DNA of 64,000 nt from Pseudomonas sp. A34-9 (GCF_029543085.1 NZ_CP119967.1:956501-1020500); one strand, 5' to 3'; counted from the first letter of the stretch, positions 18,131 through 26,967 are shown. Numbers and translations are program-made. The notes: a model not told the origin generated them from the sequence alone.

Positions 18131-18337
18131 TTTTATTCCCCTCCCCAAGGATTTGAGGCGGCGGAATATAGGGTAAACAGGTATTCGTATCAATTGCGAA
18201 ACATTGTTATTCGCACTGAATTTACATTCTTTACAATTTAACCTTACGGTTTTTGCCAGTTCATCCGTCTCTCGGGTTTTACACGGCCAATAAGAATCAA
18301 TACCATTGCCGCCTCTTTGCCATCAGGTGACATCGCC
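18131..18337. promoter_or_regulatory. piuA-piuC divergent promoter region with weak Fur-box candidates
   Basis: An A/T-rich 207-bp region. Candidate iron boxes are AATAAGAATCAATACCATT at 18289-18307 (facing piuC) and, on the minus strand around 18200-18225, AATAACAATGTTTCGCAAT. Each matches only about half of the 19-bp Fur consensus, so the sites are suggestive rather than shown. Confidence 0.35.
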
Positions 18338-19018
18338 ATGCTGTTGCACATCCCCGGTCTGTTCGCAAAAGACGAAGTGCAGCGCATCCGCGAGGCGCTG
18401 GAGCAGGCCGATTGGGCCGATGGCAAGATCACCGCCGGCTTTCAATCGGCCAAGGCCAAGCACAATCTGCAACTGCCCGAAGGCCATCCGCTGGCGAAGG
18501 AGATCGGCGCGGCGATGCTTGAGCGGCTGTGGAAAAATCCACTGTTCATGTCCGCTGCGCTGCCGCACAAAGTGTTTCCGCCGTTGGTGAACTGTTACAC
18601 GGCCGGTGGCAGTTTCGACTTCCACATCGACAACGCCGTGCGCCAGCCCAAGGGCAGCATCGAGCGCGTGCGCACTGATTTGTCGGCGACTCTGTTTTTC
18701 AGCGAGCCTGAGGATTACGACGGCGGCGAACTGGAAATCCAGGACACCTACGGTACTCAACAGGTGAAGTTGCCCGCCGGCGACATGGTGCTGTACCCGG
18801 GCACCAGCCTGCACAAGGTCAATGCGGTCACTCGCGGCGCGCGTTATGCGTCGTTCTTCTGGACGCAAAGTCTGGTGCGCGAAGACAGTCAGCGCGCGTT
18901 GCTGTTCGAGATGGACGGCGCGATTCAGCAACTTACCCATGACATGCCAGATCACCCGTCGCTGATCCGCCTCACCGGCACGTATCACAACTTGCTGCGT
19001 CGCTGGGTCGAGGTATGA
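18338..19018 (+). CDS. piuC: PiuC, Fe(II)/2-oxoglutarate PKHD-type hydroxylase
   Basis: A 226-residue dioxygenase (prolyl-4-hydroxylase-like fold), the usual length for PiuC/YbiX. Iron ligands are visible as HxD in [10 protein letters not shown] and the distal His in [20 protein letters not shown], whose Arg would bind 2-oxoglutarate. The ATG at 18338 is preceded by AGGTGA; an ATG 21 bases earlier is possible but has no site. The gene is divergent from piuA and overlaps the Sel1 gene by 4 bases (ATGA). Its substrate is unknown; genetics in other species tie it to uptake of catechol siderophores and their antibiotic conjugates. Confidence 0.92.
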   Translation: MLLHIPGLFAKDEVQRIREALEQADWADGKITAGFQSAKAKHNLQLPEGHPLAKEIGAAMLERLWKNPLFMSAALPHKVFPPLVNCYTAGGSFDFHIDNAVRQPKGSIERVRTDLSATLFFSEPEDYDGGELEIQDTYGTQQVKLPAGDMVLYPGTSLHKVNAVTRGARYASFFWTQSLVREDSQRALLFEMDGAIQQLTHDMPDHPSLIRLTGTYHNLLRRWVEV

Positions 19019-19770
19019 GCTTTCAACTGCGTCGCGAGGAGGTCCTCGACGCCTCGGGGCTGGCGGCGATGCTCGAAGAAGGTCCGGCTCGGGCAGCGCA
19101 GGCAATTCTGCTCGCGGCGGGTGAGGGCGAAGTCGAAGCGCAGGCGTTGCTCGGGCAGATTCTTCTCGACGGCCGAGGCATCGCGCAGGATCAACCGCTG
19201 GCGCTGCGTTGGTTCGGCATCGCCGCTGGGCGCGGGCATCTGATGGCGCGCAACATGCTCGGTCGTTGTCATGAGCATGGTTGGGGCGTTGCGGCGGATG
19301 GGGCGATTGCCGCGCAGCATTATCAAATCGCAGCGGAAGCCGGACTGGATTGGGCGATGTACAACTTTGCCAATCTGCTGGCGACCGGGCGCGGTGTGGC
19401 GGTGGATCATCTTCAGGCGTTTACGCTGTATCGACGCGCGGCTGAACTGGGCCATGCGAAATCGATGAATCTGTTGGGGCGTTACCTGGAGGAAGGGCAG
19501 GTGTGCCCGGCGGATCCCTCGGCGGCTCGCGATTGGTATCGGCGTTCGGCTGAGGGCGGGGATTTTCGCGGGCAGTTCAGTTTTGCGGCGGTGTTGGCGG
19601 GTGAAGGGCGGATTGATGAGGCCGTCATGTGGCTTGAGAAAGCCTTGGCGGGAGGCAATCTGAATTTTCTGCGGGTGGCGAGTCAGACGCTTTCAAGTGC
19701 GACAGATCCCAGAATCCAAGGGATGGCTGCTCAGTTCGCGCATCGATGCACAGACTTGCAGCGCGTCTGA
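19015..19770 (+). CDS. Sel1-repeat protein
   Basis: A 251-residue soluble protein. After ~40 N-terminal residues come four or five Sel1-like repeats, each a 36-residue helix pair: [80 protein letters not shown], and a shorter last one. Sel1 repeats act as protein-binding scaffolds. The start overlaps the piuC stop (ATGA), so the two are translationally coupled, and the order matches P. aeruginosa PA4515-PA4516 as I remember it. A role in iron or siderophore handling is inferred from this pairing only. Confidence 0.88.
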   Translation: MSFQLRREEVLDASGLAAMLEEGPARAAQAILLAAGEGEVEAQALLGQILLDGRGIAQDQPLALRWFGIAAGRGHLMARNMLGRCHEHGWGVAADGAIAAQHYQIAAEAGLDWAMYNFANLLATGRGVAVDHLQAFTLYRRAAELGHAKSMNLLGRYLEEGQVCPADPSAARDWYRRSAEGGDFRGQFSFAAVLAGEGRIDEAVMWLEKALAGGNLNFLRVASQTLSSATDPRIQGMAAQFAHRCTDLQRV

Positions 19771-19779
19771 ATTCGCAAG

Positions 19780-19943
19780 CCCTCACCCTAACCCTCTCCC
19801 AGAGGGAGAGGGGACTGACCGAGTTGATTGTTTGAGGTACACCGACTTGCGATACCGAGTCGAACTCAGGTTTTGAACTGCACTGGGTCGGCTCCCTTTC
19901 CCCCTCGCCCCCTTGGGGGAGAGGGCTGGGGTGAGGGGGATCG
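19780..19943. repeat. Intergenic repeat C copy
   Basis: Bordered by ccctcaccctaaccctctcc on the left and gggagagggctggggtgagg on the right, with ttgcgataccgagtcgaact inside: the reverse orientation of the element at 12835-13062. It lies between the Sel1 gene and the IS3 element. Confidence 0.78.
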
Positions 19944-20011
19944 ATATCGGCCCCACCACAGAAATCACGCCAAACACACATGTCTAGTCCTGAAATAGGT
20001 TTACACCTGTT

Positions 20012-20818
20012 TCACCCCAACGCCCGATGCACCGCATCGGGCGTTTTGTATTTTAAGGACAGGTGCGGGCGTTCCTGGTTGTAGATCAGGATCGCTTGTC
20101 GCACCATTTGCTCCGCTTGCGCCAAGTCTGTCGGCCGGTGGAGTAATAGTTCTGTTTTCAAGATGCCGTTGACCCGCTCTGCCAAGGCGTTTTGGTAGCA
20201 GTCGTAGCCATCCGTCATCGAACACGTGATGCCATGCTTGGCGTGGAGCTTTTGATACAGCGCCGAGCAGTACTGGACTCCTCGATCCGAGTGATGGACC
20301 AGTTTCTGACGTGTTCGACGTGCCTTTAACGCCATGCGTAAGGCTTGGGCCACCGAGTCGGCATGCAGGCTGCCATGCACGTGATAACCGACAATTTTTC
20401 TTGAGAAGGCATCTGTGACCAGGCTCAGGTAGACCGGATCGTCACGCTGGGTGGACAGGTAAGTAATATCGGCCACCCAGACCTGTTCCGGACCGGTTGC
20501 AACGACTTGCTGCGGACCTGGCTTTAGCAGATTGGGATGGCAGCGAAAGTGATGATGGCTGTCGGTCGTCTTGTGATAGGCCCGTTTCCTGCGAACCAAC
20601 TGCCGGTGCTCGCGCAGCACTTCAAACAAGCGATCCCGGCCAACATGCAACTCAGGTTTCTCACGCTCCGCGTGCATCAATGACTGGAGCTTGCGTGCGC
20701 CAATGCAGGGTTGGCGCACTCGGATTGCCTGCACAAACTTGATGAGTTTCTGATCTTGATCGACTCGCGCCCGATAGACGCGATCACGCTTGTAAAAGGC
20801 TTGGCGACTGATCCCCAT
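20012..20818 (-). CDS. IS3-family transposase OrfB (DDE integrase domain)
   Basis: A 268-residue catalytic subunit. The DDE triad is visible: VWVADITYLST (first Asp), KLVHHSDRGVQYCS (second Asp) and CYQNALAERVNGILKTELLL (Glu), with the 35-residue second spacing of IS3 enzymes. An HTH_21-like part precedes it (QPCIGARKLQSLMHAE). The productive form should be an OrfAB fusion made by -1 frameshifting at 20878-20884; the ATG used here gives OrfB alone. Confidence 0.93.
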   Translation of the reverse strand: MGISRQAFYKRDRVYRARVDQDQKLIKFVQAIRVRQPCIGARKLQSLMHAEREKPELHVGRDRLFEVLREHRQLVRRKRAYHKTTDSHHHFRCHPNLLKPGPQQVVATGPEQVWVADITYLSTQRDDPVYLSLVTDAFSRKIVGYHVHGSLHADSVAQALRMALKARRTRQKLVHHSDRGVQYCSALYQKLHAKHGITCSMTDGYDCYQNALAERVNGILKTELLLHRPTDLAQAEQMVRQAILIYNQERPHLSLKYKTPDAVHRALG

Positions 20819-20841
20819 AAACTGGCAAGCCCTGCTGACAC

Positions 20842-21237
20842 TCAGGGTTTGGGTTTGCGCAACGACTTGCCGGGCCGCTTTTTTACAATGGATACGCCGT
20901 AGTCATTCTTCAAGACATCAACCACATCTTCAAAGAATTTGGCTTTCTGATTTGCTAGTGCCAGTTGCTCCTCAAGCTCTTTGATTCTCTGCTCGGGGGT
21001 CAAAGGCAAAGTTGGCTCGTCCATCGGTCGAGTCCTCTGCGTACGAATGGAGGCGCCTTGGCTCCAATCTTGTCGACCATGCTTGCGTAACCAGACCAAC
21101 ACCGTCGATCGACCCTGAATCCCATAACGCCGTTGAGCCTCTTTATAACTCAACTCGCCTTTTTCTACTTGGTCGACAACCGACAATTTAAAAGTCAGCG
21201 TGTAATCGCGCTGACTACGTTTTGCGCCCGTATCCAT
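20842..21237 (-). CDS. IS3-family OrfA (HTH and leucine zipper)
   Basis: A 131-residue protein with an N-terminal helix-turn-helix (LTFKLSVVDQVEKGELSYKE, then AQRRYGIQGRSTVLVWLRKH) and a heptad-type coiled coil near residues 80-110 (TPEQRIKELEEQLALANQKA). In IS3 elements OrfA binds the terminal repeats and dimerises. Its 3' end contains the A6G slippery run, after which the -1 frame continues into orfB. Confidence 0.92.
   Translation of the reverse strand: MDTGAKRSQRDYTLTFKLSVVDQVEKGELSYKEAQRRYGIQGRSTVLVWLRKHGRQDWSQGASIRTQRTRPMDEPTLPLTPEQRIKELEEQLALANQKAKFFEDVVDVLKNDYGVSIVKKRPGKSLRKPKP
20878..20884 (-). promoter_or_regulatory. Programmed -1 frameshift site (A6G)
   Basis: The minus strand reads AAAAAAG near the end of orfA, the classic IS3-family slippery heptamer. 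Slipping back one base here joins orfA to the orfB frame. Confidence 0.8.
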
Positions 21238-21300
21238 TGCACCTTCCTGATAAAAAGCCAGAAGGTGTAAACCTTATCCAGGACGAGACAACAGACACAA

Positions 21301-21328
21301 AAAAGCCCATGACACGTCATGGGCTTTT
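21301..21328 (-). terminator. speC terminator
   Basis: AAAAGCCCATGAC and GTCATGGGCTTTT form a perfect 13-bp stem around a 2-base centre (in practice a 4- to 6-base loop), with a T run on the minus strand. It lies 36 bp after the speC stop and has the same signature on both strands. Confidence 0.88.
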
Positions 21329-21364
21329 CACTTGCAGCTAGAGGCTTGAAACTCGTAGCTGCTC

Positions 21365-22528
21365 TTAAACGTAGAACGACTTCAACGGCGGGAAGCCATT
21401 GAACTCAACCGCGCTGTAACTGGTGGTGTACGCACCGGTCGACAGCCAGTACAACCGATCACCAATCGCCAGGTTCAGCGGCAGACCGTACTTGTAGTTC
21501 TCGTACATGATGTCGGCGCTGTCGCAGGTCGGGCCGGCGATCACGACTTCTTCCATCTCGCCTTTCTTCTCGGTCCAGATCGGGAACTTGATCGCTTCGT
21601 CCATGGTTTCGATCAGGCCGGAGAACTTGCCCACATCGGTATACACCCAACGTTCAACGGCAGTGCGCGACTTGCGTGCAACCAGTACCACTTCGCTGAC
21701 CAGAATACCGGCGTTGGCGATCAACGAACGGCCCGGCTCGAGAATGATTTCCGGCAAGTCATCACCAAAATCTTCTTTCAGGAAGCGGATGATTTCTTCG
21801 GCGTAGGTTTCCAGGCTGTTGGTGCGGGTGATGTAGTTGGCCGGGAAGCCGCCGCCCATGTTGATCAGCTTCAGATGGATGCCGTCTTCTTCTTTCAGAC
21901 GTTCGAAGATCACTTTGACCTTGGCGATCGCTGCGTCCCAGACGCTGATGTCGCGCTGTTGCGAGCCGACGTGGAAGGAGATGCCGTAAGGCACCAGGCC
22001 CAGATCGCGAGCGAGGATCAGCAGGTCCATGGCCATGTCGGTCTGGCAGCCGAATTTGCGCGACAGTGGCCAGTCAGCGGTGGTCGAGCCTTCGGTGAGG
22101 ATGCGCACATAGACTTTCGAACCCGGCGCAGCCTTGGCGATGTTGCGCAGGTCGGCTTCGGAGTCGGTGGAGAACAGACGCACGCCCTTCTCGTAGAAGT
22201 AACGGATGTCCTTGGATTTCTTGATGGTGTTGCCGTAGCTGATGCGGTCCGGGCTGACGCCGCGATCCATCACCTTGTCCAGCTCGTAGATCGAGGCGAT
22301 GTCGAAGCTCGAGCCTTTCTCTTTGAGCAGGTCGATGATCTCGACGGCCGGGTTGGCCTTGACCGCGTAGTAGACCTTGGCGAATTCGAAACCGGCGCGC
22401 AGGTCATCGTAGGCCTGGGCGATCATCGCGGTGTCGATCACCACGAACGGGGTTTCCTGTTTGTCGGCGAACGCTTTCATTTTGTCGAATGTAGCGCGCG
22501 CGAAATAGTCTTCGACCTGGATCGACAT
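21365..22528 (-). CDS. speC: Ornithine (lysine/ornithine) decarboxylase, PLP-dependent
   Basis: A 387-residue alanine-racemase-fold decarboxylase that makes putrescine from ornithine, the first step of polyamine synthesis. The PLP lysine is K57 in VYYAVKANP; other signatures are SFHVGSQQ, INMGGGFPANY, ILEPGRSLIAN and AGPTCDSADIM, whose Cys comes from the partner subunit in this family. Length and motifs match the eukaryote-like (fold III) group rather than the large E. coli SpeC. Some relatives also use lysine, so specificity is not certain. The start is preceded by AGGAGTTCCC. The leader contains a terminator-like hairpin. Confidence 0.92.
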   Translation of the reverse strand: MSIQVEDYFARATFDKMKAFADKQETPFVVIDTAMIAQAYDDLRAGFEFAKVYYAVKANPAVEIIDLLKEKGSSFDIASIYELDKVMDRGVSPDRISYGNTIKKSKDIRYFYEKGVRLFSTDSEADLRNIAKAAPGSKVYVRILTEGSTTADWPLSRKFGCQTDMAMDLLILARDLGLVPYGISFHVGSQQRDISVWDAAIAKVKVIFERLKEEDGIHLKLINMGGGFPANYITRTNSLETYAEEIIRFLKEDFGDDLPEIILEPGRSLIANAGILVSEVVLVARKSRTAVERWVYTDVGKFSGLIETMDEAIKFPIWTEKKGEMEEVVIAGPTCDSADIMYENYKYGLPLNLAIGDRLYWLSTGAYTTSYSAVEFNGFPPLKSFYV

Positions 22529-22634
22529 ACTTGGGAACTCCTACTGGCAAACGTTAGTAATCAATGGGTGCAAATGAACGCCCTCCGTATCCCCACTTTG
22601 GTTCGCCTACTTCCCAAGGCATGTCGCCGAAAGC

Positions 22635-22674
22635 AAAAAGGCCATGGGAAATGCAGCTTCTTTCCCTTGGCCTT
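22635..22674 (-). terminator. Terminator-like hairpin in the speC leader
   Basis: On the minus strand AAGGCCAAGGGAAA pairs with TTTCCCATGGCCTT (13 of 14 positions) and is followed by TTTTTGCTTT. It has the form of a rho-independent terminator yet lies 107 bp upstream of the speC ATG and ~510 bp after the end of the preceding operon. It may be an attenuator of speC or the end of a short RNA. Confidence 0.7.
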
Positions 22675-23069
22675 GCTGTCTCGTCGTCAGTACTTGAGCC
22701 GGATGGATCGTTTCCAGCATGGACGTTCGGCGCGAACTTTAGGGCGTGAGGGGCCTGAGATCAACTAAAAATGTCGCGTTTTTGCACGCTTCTGACGTAC
22801 GTCGCGGATATCACTCTTTGTAGCCGACCGAGATGACGGACAGATGTTCCCCGGGAATTTTCGAGTGTTAAAAATACCTGCACGTTCGCGGATTTTGTCG
22901 GCGAAGTCGTGGGTAAGTGTGATGGCTGCAACATCGGCGACGTTGGCGGCGAGGGGAGGGTGTGAGGGGGATTTTGCCGGTTTCGAGCAACAGGTTCGAG
23001 AGCAATTCAGAGAGGTGGGTGTTGAGATTCTTTTCCGCCCTGTGAATGACGTGGTAACGCCCCCGATCC

Positions 23070-23159
23070 TGTAGGAGTGAGCCTGCTCGCGATGACTTTT
23101 TTTCAGCCGACATCTTCATTGACTGATATTGCGCTATCGCGAGCAGGCTCACTCCTACA
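23070..23159. repeat. REPIN, family B
   Basis: tgtaggagtgagcctgctcg with cgat, and atcgcgagcaggctcactcc with taca, are perfect inverted arms around a 42-bp spacer, just downstream of the ABC transporter operon. Confidence 0.9.
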
Positions 23160-23182
23160 GGGGGTGTGTTCTTACCGGGTAA

Positions 23183-24340
23183 TCAGGCGACCACAGCCTC
23201 AGCCGGCGAGACGATATTGGTCTTCATCCCGCGCGAACGCCCCGAACTCAGATAAGCCGCAATCGACTCCTGCGTGACCTCGCCGAGGAACACCCGCTCG
23301 GCATCCATCACCGGCAGCCATGCGCGATTGAACTCGTACATCCGCGACAAGAGGATGCGCAAATGTTCGTCGTACGCCGCTGTGGCGTTGAACTCGCGCA
23401 GATATTGCGCGCAAGTGCCGGTCTGACGGTGCAGATCACGACGGCGCACGTAACCCAGCGCCTTGTTCTCGGCACAGGTGACCACCACGTAGCGACGGTC
23501 ATGCTCGTCCATCAACTCCAGCGCATCGGCTACCGGCGTCTCCGGGCTCACCGACGGCGCGTTGTCCGCCGCATCTTCCGCTTTCACCAACAACAGACGC
23601 TTGAGCGTGCTGTCCTGGCCCACGAAGCTGCTGACAAAGTCGTCCGCCGGGTGCGCGAGCAGCGTGTCCGGATGATCAATCTGCAGCAGTTTGCCGGCGC
23701 GGAAGATCGCGATCTTGTCGCCGAGTTTGATCGCTTCGTCGATGTCGTGGCTGACCATGATCACGGTCTTGTTCAACGCGCGCTGCATCTCGAAGAACTC
23801 GTTCTGGATCATCTCGCGGTTGATCGGGTCGACTGCGCCGAACGGTTCGTCCATCAACAACAGCGGCGCATCCGCCGCCAGTGCGCGGATCACACCGATG
23901 CGCTGTTGCTGACCGCCGGACAATTCACGCGGGTAGCGATGCAGATATTGCTTGGGTTCCAGCTTGATCATGCTCATCAGTTCGCGGGCGCGGTCGTGGC
24001 ATTTCTGTTTGTCCCAGCCAAGCAGTTTCGGCACGACCACGATGTTTTCTTCGATGGTCATGTTGGGGAACAGGCCGATCTGCTGGATCACGTAACCGAT
24101 GTTGCGACGCAGGGTCACTTCGTCGAGGTCGGTGGTGTCTTCGCCGTTGATGAGGATCTTGCCCGAGGTCGGCTTGATCAGGCGGTTGATCATCTTCAGC
24201 GTGGTGCTTTTGCCGCAACCCGATGGCCCGAGGAACACGCAGATTTCGCCTTCATTGACGGTCAGGCTCACCGAGTCCACGGCTTTGACATCTTTGCCGT
24301 TGCTTTGGAAAGTTTTGCTGAGGTTTTGAAGTTCGATCAT
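23183..24340 (-). CDS. Quaternary-amine (glycine betaine/choline-type) ABC transporter ATPase
   Basis: A 385-residue OpuCA/OsmV-like ATPase. Walker A is GPSGCGKST, the Q loop IGYVIQQIGLFPNMTIEENI, the signature LSGGQQQRIGVIRALAADAP and Walker B LLLMDEPFGAVD. After ~240 residues come paired CBS domains (VSPETPVADALELMDEHDRR and LLSRMYEFNRAWLPVMDAER), which in OpuC-type proteins sense ionic strength. The ATG at 24340 has AAGGAC upstream and overlaps the permease stop by ATGA; a longer frame to 24379 lacks a site. It is the last gene of the operon permease2-binding protein-permease1-ATPase. Confidence 0.9.
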   Translation of the reverse strand: MIELQNLSKTFQSNGKDVKAVDSVSLTVNEGEICVFLGPSGCGKSTTLKMINRLIKPTSGKILINGEDTTDLDEVTLRRNIGYVIQQIGLFPNMTIEENIVVVPKLLGWDKQKCHDRARELMSMIKLEPKQYLHRYPRELSGGQQQRIGVIRALAADAPLLLMDEPFGAVDPINREMIQNEFFEMQRALNKTVIMVSHDIDEAIKLGDKIAIFRAGKLLQIDHPDTLLAHPADDFVSSFVGQDSTLKRLLLVKAEDAADNAPSVSPETPVADALELMDEHDRRYVVVTCAENKALGYVRRRDLHRQTGTCAQYLREFNATAAYDEHLRILLSRMYEFNRAWLPVMDAERVFLGEVTQESIAAYLSSGRSRGMKTNIVSPAEAVVA

Positions 24341-24990
24341 TTGAGTAGTCCTTTTGGAGTCAACGAGCGTTGCAGCCATTGGAGAAACAGGTCAGCGAAA
24401 ATGGCCAGAAGACTGACCAGCAGCGCGCCGACGATCAGCATCGACATGTCACTGCGGCTGATGGAGGCGAGGATCAACACGCCGAGGCCACCGGCGCCGA
24501 TGGTCGCGGCGATGGTCATCACGCCGATGTTCATCACCACGGCGGTGCGCACGCCGGCGAGGATCACCGGTACGGCGATCGGCAACTCGACCATGCGCAG
24601 GCGCTGGCCGAAGGTCATGCCGATGCCGCGTGCGGCTTCACGGATGCCCGGTTCCACGCCGGTGAGGGCGAGGTAGGTATTGCGCATGATCGGCAGCAGC
24701 GAATAAAGGAACACGGCGGTGATCGCCGGCATCGGCCCGAGGCCCTGACCGAACTTGGAGTAGAACGGCAGCAGCAGGCCGAACAGGGCAATCGATGGCA
24801 CGGTCAGCAGCACCGTGGCGCTGGCCTGCAAGGGACCGGCGAGAGTCGGGAAGCGTGTCATCAGAATGCCCAGCGGCACGCCAACGACAATCGCCAGGGT
24901 CACGGCGATACCAACGAGGGTGATGTGCTGCCAGGTCAGGTGCATCACCTGCTGCCAGTCGAGATGGGAAAAGGCGTTCAGGAATTCCAT
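24337..24990 (-). CDS. Quaternary-amine ABC transporter permease 1
   Basis: A 217-residue inner-membrane permease with five or six hydrophobic segments (for example HITLVGIAVTLAIVVGVPLG, ASATVLLTVPSIALFGLLLP, MNIGVMTIAATIGAGGLGVL). The EAA loop reads GIREAARGIGMTFGQRLRMV, which docks the ATPase. Sequence and length fit OpuCB/OsmW-type subunits. It starts 13 bp after the binding-protein stop and overlaps the ATPase start by 4 bases, so all are one operon. Substrate assumed to be betaine-like from family membership. Confidence 0.9.
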   Translation of the reverse strand: MEFLNAFSHLDWQQVMHLTWQHITLVGIAVTLAIVVGVPLGILMTRFPTLAGPLQASATVLLTVPSIALFGLLLPFYSKFGQGLGPMPAITAVFLYSLLPIMRNTYLALTGVEPGIREAARGIGMTFGQRLRMVELPIAVPVILAGVRTAVVMNIGVMTIAATIGAGGLGVLILASISRSDMSMLIVGALLVSLLAIFADLFLQWLQRSLTPKGLLK

Positions 24991-25003
24991 GACTTCTCCT
25001 CTC

Positions 25004-25897
25004 TTAATTCAGCGGATGTTGGCGCAGGAAATCGGCGGCAACTTTCGATGGGCTTTCGTGATCGACATCGACCCGCGCGTTGAGCTGGCGCATGGTTTCG
25101 TCATCGAACAGTTCCGCCAGTGGCTTGAGTTGCTCGGCCAGTTGCGGGTGCGCGTCGAGGTAGGCCTGACGCACCACCGGTGCGGCGGTGTAGTCGGGGA
25201 AGTAGTGCTTGTCGTCTTCCAGCAACTTGAGGCCGAAGGCGTTGAGGCGACCATCGGTGGTGTAGACCAGACCGGCGAACACCTGGCCGTTACGCAGCGC
25301 GGTGTAGACCAGTCCGGCGTCCATCTGGCGGATATTCTTGCGGGTCAGGTTCATGTCGTAGAGCTTGACCATGCCGTCCAGACCGTCGGAGCGGTTGGCG
25401 AACTCGGTGTCCAGTGCCACCAGGTGATTGGTCTTGGCTTCAGCGCGCAGGACCTCGTTCAACTGGCTGATGTTGTTGATCTGCGGATAGGCCTCGGCGA
25501 CCTTTTTCGGCAGCGCGAGGGCGTAGGTATTGCTGAATTTCGACGGCGTCAGCCAGACCAGGCCTTTTTTCGCGTCGAGTTCCTTCACCCGGGCATAGGA
25601 CTGGGCGCTGTCGAGTTTTTCAGTTACATGGTTGTAGGCCACCAGCGACACGCCGGTGTACTCCCAGAGCATGTCCAGTTGCCCGCTTTCGTGGGCGCTG
25701 CGGGCGAGGTTGCTGCCCAGACCGCCGGTGATCTGCGCGTCGTAACCTTTGCTGCGCAGGTATTGCGCGGTGATTTCCGCGAGCAGCGTTTGCTCGGTAA
25801 ATACTCGGGCGCCGAGACGGATGACCGGTTTTTCAGCGGCTTGGGCAATACCTGCGAATAGCAGGATACAGCCCAGAATCAAGCTCAATCGTTTCAT
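25004..25897 (-). CDS. Quaternary-amine ABC transporter substrate-binding protein
   Basis: A 297-residue periplasmic binding protein (OpuAC/OsmF family). A clear signal peptide, MKRLSLILGCILLFAGIAQA, precedes the mature part starting near AEKPVIRLGARVFTEQTLLA. The motifs GGLGSNLARSAHESGQLDML with WEYTG, and QMDAGLVYTALRNGQVFAGL with VYTTDG are characteristic of OpuCC-like proteins. In the family, aromatic residues cage the trimethylammonium group. It lies between the two permease genes, the usual OpuC/Osm arrangement, with AGGAATACCT before the start. Confidence 0.9.
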   Translation of the reverse strand: MKRLSLILGCILLFAGIAQAAEKPVIRLGARVFTEQTLLAEITAQYLRSKGYDAQITGGLGSNLARSAHESGQLDMLWEYTGVSLVAYNHVTEKLDSAQSYARVKELDAKKGLVWLTPSKFSNTYALALPKKVAEAYPQINNISQLNEVLRAEAKTNHLVALDTEFANRSDGLDGMVKLYDMNLTRKNIRQMDAGLVYTALRNGQVFAGLVYTTDGRLNAFGLKLLEDDKHYFPDYTAAPVVRQAYLDAHPQLAEQLKPLAELFDDETMRQLNARVDVDHESPSKVAADFLRQHPLN

Positions 25898-25918
25898 AGG
25901 TATTCCTTCACAAAAGCC

Positions 25919-26635
25919 TTAAGACGGGCGCAAACCGCGTTCCAGCCAGAGACGGCTGGCGAGGGTGACGACGCCATCGAGCAGCAAGGCCAGTAGCGCG
26001 GTGCACGCGGCGCCGAGCAGCAGTTGCGGCTGATTGTTCAGGGCGATGCCAGGGAAGATCAGGCTGCCGAGGCTGTTGGCGCCGATCAGGAACGCCAGCG
26101 GCGCGGTGCCGACGTTGATCGCCAAAGCCACCCGCACACCACCGACGATGATCGGCACGGCGTTGGGCAATTCGACTTTCCACAGCACTTGGCGCGGGGT
26201 CATGCCGATGCCGACGGCCGCTTCTTTCAGCGAGCCCTGGACGTTTTTCAGGCCTTCGTAGGTGTTGCGCACGATCGGCAACAGGGAGGCGAGGAATAGG
26301 GCGAAGATCGCCGGGCCACTGCCGATGCCGAGGACGCCCAGGGCAATCGCGAGCACGGCCAGCGGAGGCACGGTGTTGCCGATATTGAAGATTTGCATGA
26401 AGCGTTCAGCGCGGCCGACCATGGTCGGGCGACTGAGGAAGATGCCGGCGGGGATGCCCACGACCAGGGCGGCCAGCATTGAAGCGAGGACGAGAATCAG
26501 ATGAGCTTGCAGGTAAAACAACAAATCGTCGCGGTAGTGTTCGATCGTGTTGATGCCGATCCAGTGGACCAGCAGGGCCAGGAGCGCGATCACCACCGCA
26601 CCTCCCATCAGCCCTTTGCCATAGCGGATAGCCAC
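25919..26635 (-). CDS. Quaternary-amine ABC transporter permease 2
   Basis: A 238-residue OpuCD/OsmY-type permease and the first gene of the operon. Hydrophobic segments include LMGGAVVIALLALLVHWIGI, LILVLASMLAALVVGIPAGI and PPLAVLAIALGVLGIGSGPA; the EAA loop is SLKEAAVGIGMTPRQVLWKV. I chose the GTG at 26635 (MAIRYGKGLMGG) because AAGGAG lies 6 bases upstream; the longer open frame to 26923 runs through a REP and has no family similarity. It pairs with permease 1 in the membrane. Confidence 0.88.
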   Translation of the reverse strand: MAIRYGKGLMGGAVVIALLALLVHWIGINTIEHYRDDLLFYLQAHLILVLASMLAALVVGIPAGIFLSRPTMVGRAERFMQIFNIGNTVPPLAVLAIALGVLGIGSGPAIFALFLASLLPIVRNTYEGLKNVQGSLKEAAVGIGMTPRQVLWKVELPNAVPIIVGGVRVALAINVGTAPLAFLIGANSLGSLIFPGIALNNQPQLLLGAACTALLALLLDGVVTLASRLWLERGLRPS

Positions 26636-26883
26636 AGGCGGACTCCTTTTTTTGTAGTCGGCGAACGCTCTCCCGTGTGGCATGCCATACATGGCTGCCG
26701 GGAATAAACGTTCGCGAGAAGCAGCTCCCTCAGCACCGGCAAAAAGCGGTCTGAAAGCGAGCCATGAGCGCAGCCTCGTCAGGCTAACTTGCTGATTTTT
26801 CAGCCCCTGACGAAAATTCGTAACAGGGGATGGACGTCTCCGTGCTTTAAAAGGTTCCCACGTTAGACATTGTTTGGCCACCC

Positions 26884-26967
26884 TGTTGGAGCTGCCGCAG
26901 GCTGCGATCTTTTGATCCGGCATTTAAAAACAAAATCAAAAGATCGCAGCCTGCGGCAGCTCCTACA
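26884..26967. repeat. REPIN, family A
   Basis: tgttggagctgccgcaggct-gcgatctttt faces aaaagatcgcagcctgcggc-agctcctaca, with one mismatch in the left arm. Confidence 0.9.

Larger units (their letters stand above)
19981..21290 (-). mobile_element. Complete IS3-family insertion sequence
   Basis: A 1310-bp element. The imperfect terminal inverted repeats begin TGTCTAGTCCTGAAATAGGT on the left and, read inward from the right, TGTCTCGTCCTGGATAAGGT, both continuing TTACACC. The element has the IS3-type TG...CA ends and is flanked by a 3-bp direct repeat, aca (19978-19980 and 21291-21293). It carries orfA and orfB on the minus strand with an A6G frameshift signal. Ends, reading frames and target duplication are intact, so it looks recent and potentially active. 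Confidence 0.92.
22529..23182. other. speC upstream gap
   Basis: About 650 bp without a supportable gene between the OpuC-type ABC operon and speC, both on the minus strand. It holds the speC leader with a terminator-like hairpin (22635-22674), an A/T-richer block at 22760-22780 that may contain the speC promoter, and a family-B REPIN at 23070-23159. Short frames around 22844-23074 have no ribosome site or recognisable content. Confidence 0.6.

Noticed and set aside
22844..23074. A 76-codon plus-strand frame upstream of the ABC operon end
   Set aside because: No ribosome site, no recognisable sequence, and it ends in a REPIN.
26636..26923. N-terminal extension of the ABC permease 2 frame
   Set aside because: It translates part of a REP palindrome and intergenic DNA; the GTG at 26635 has a good ribosome site and matches the family start.
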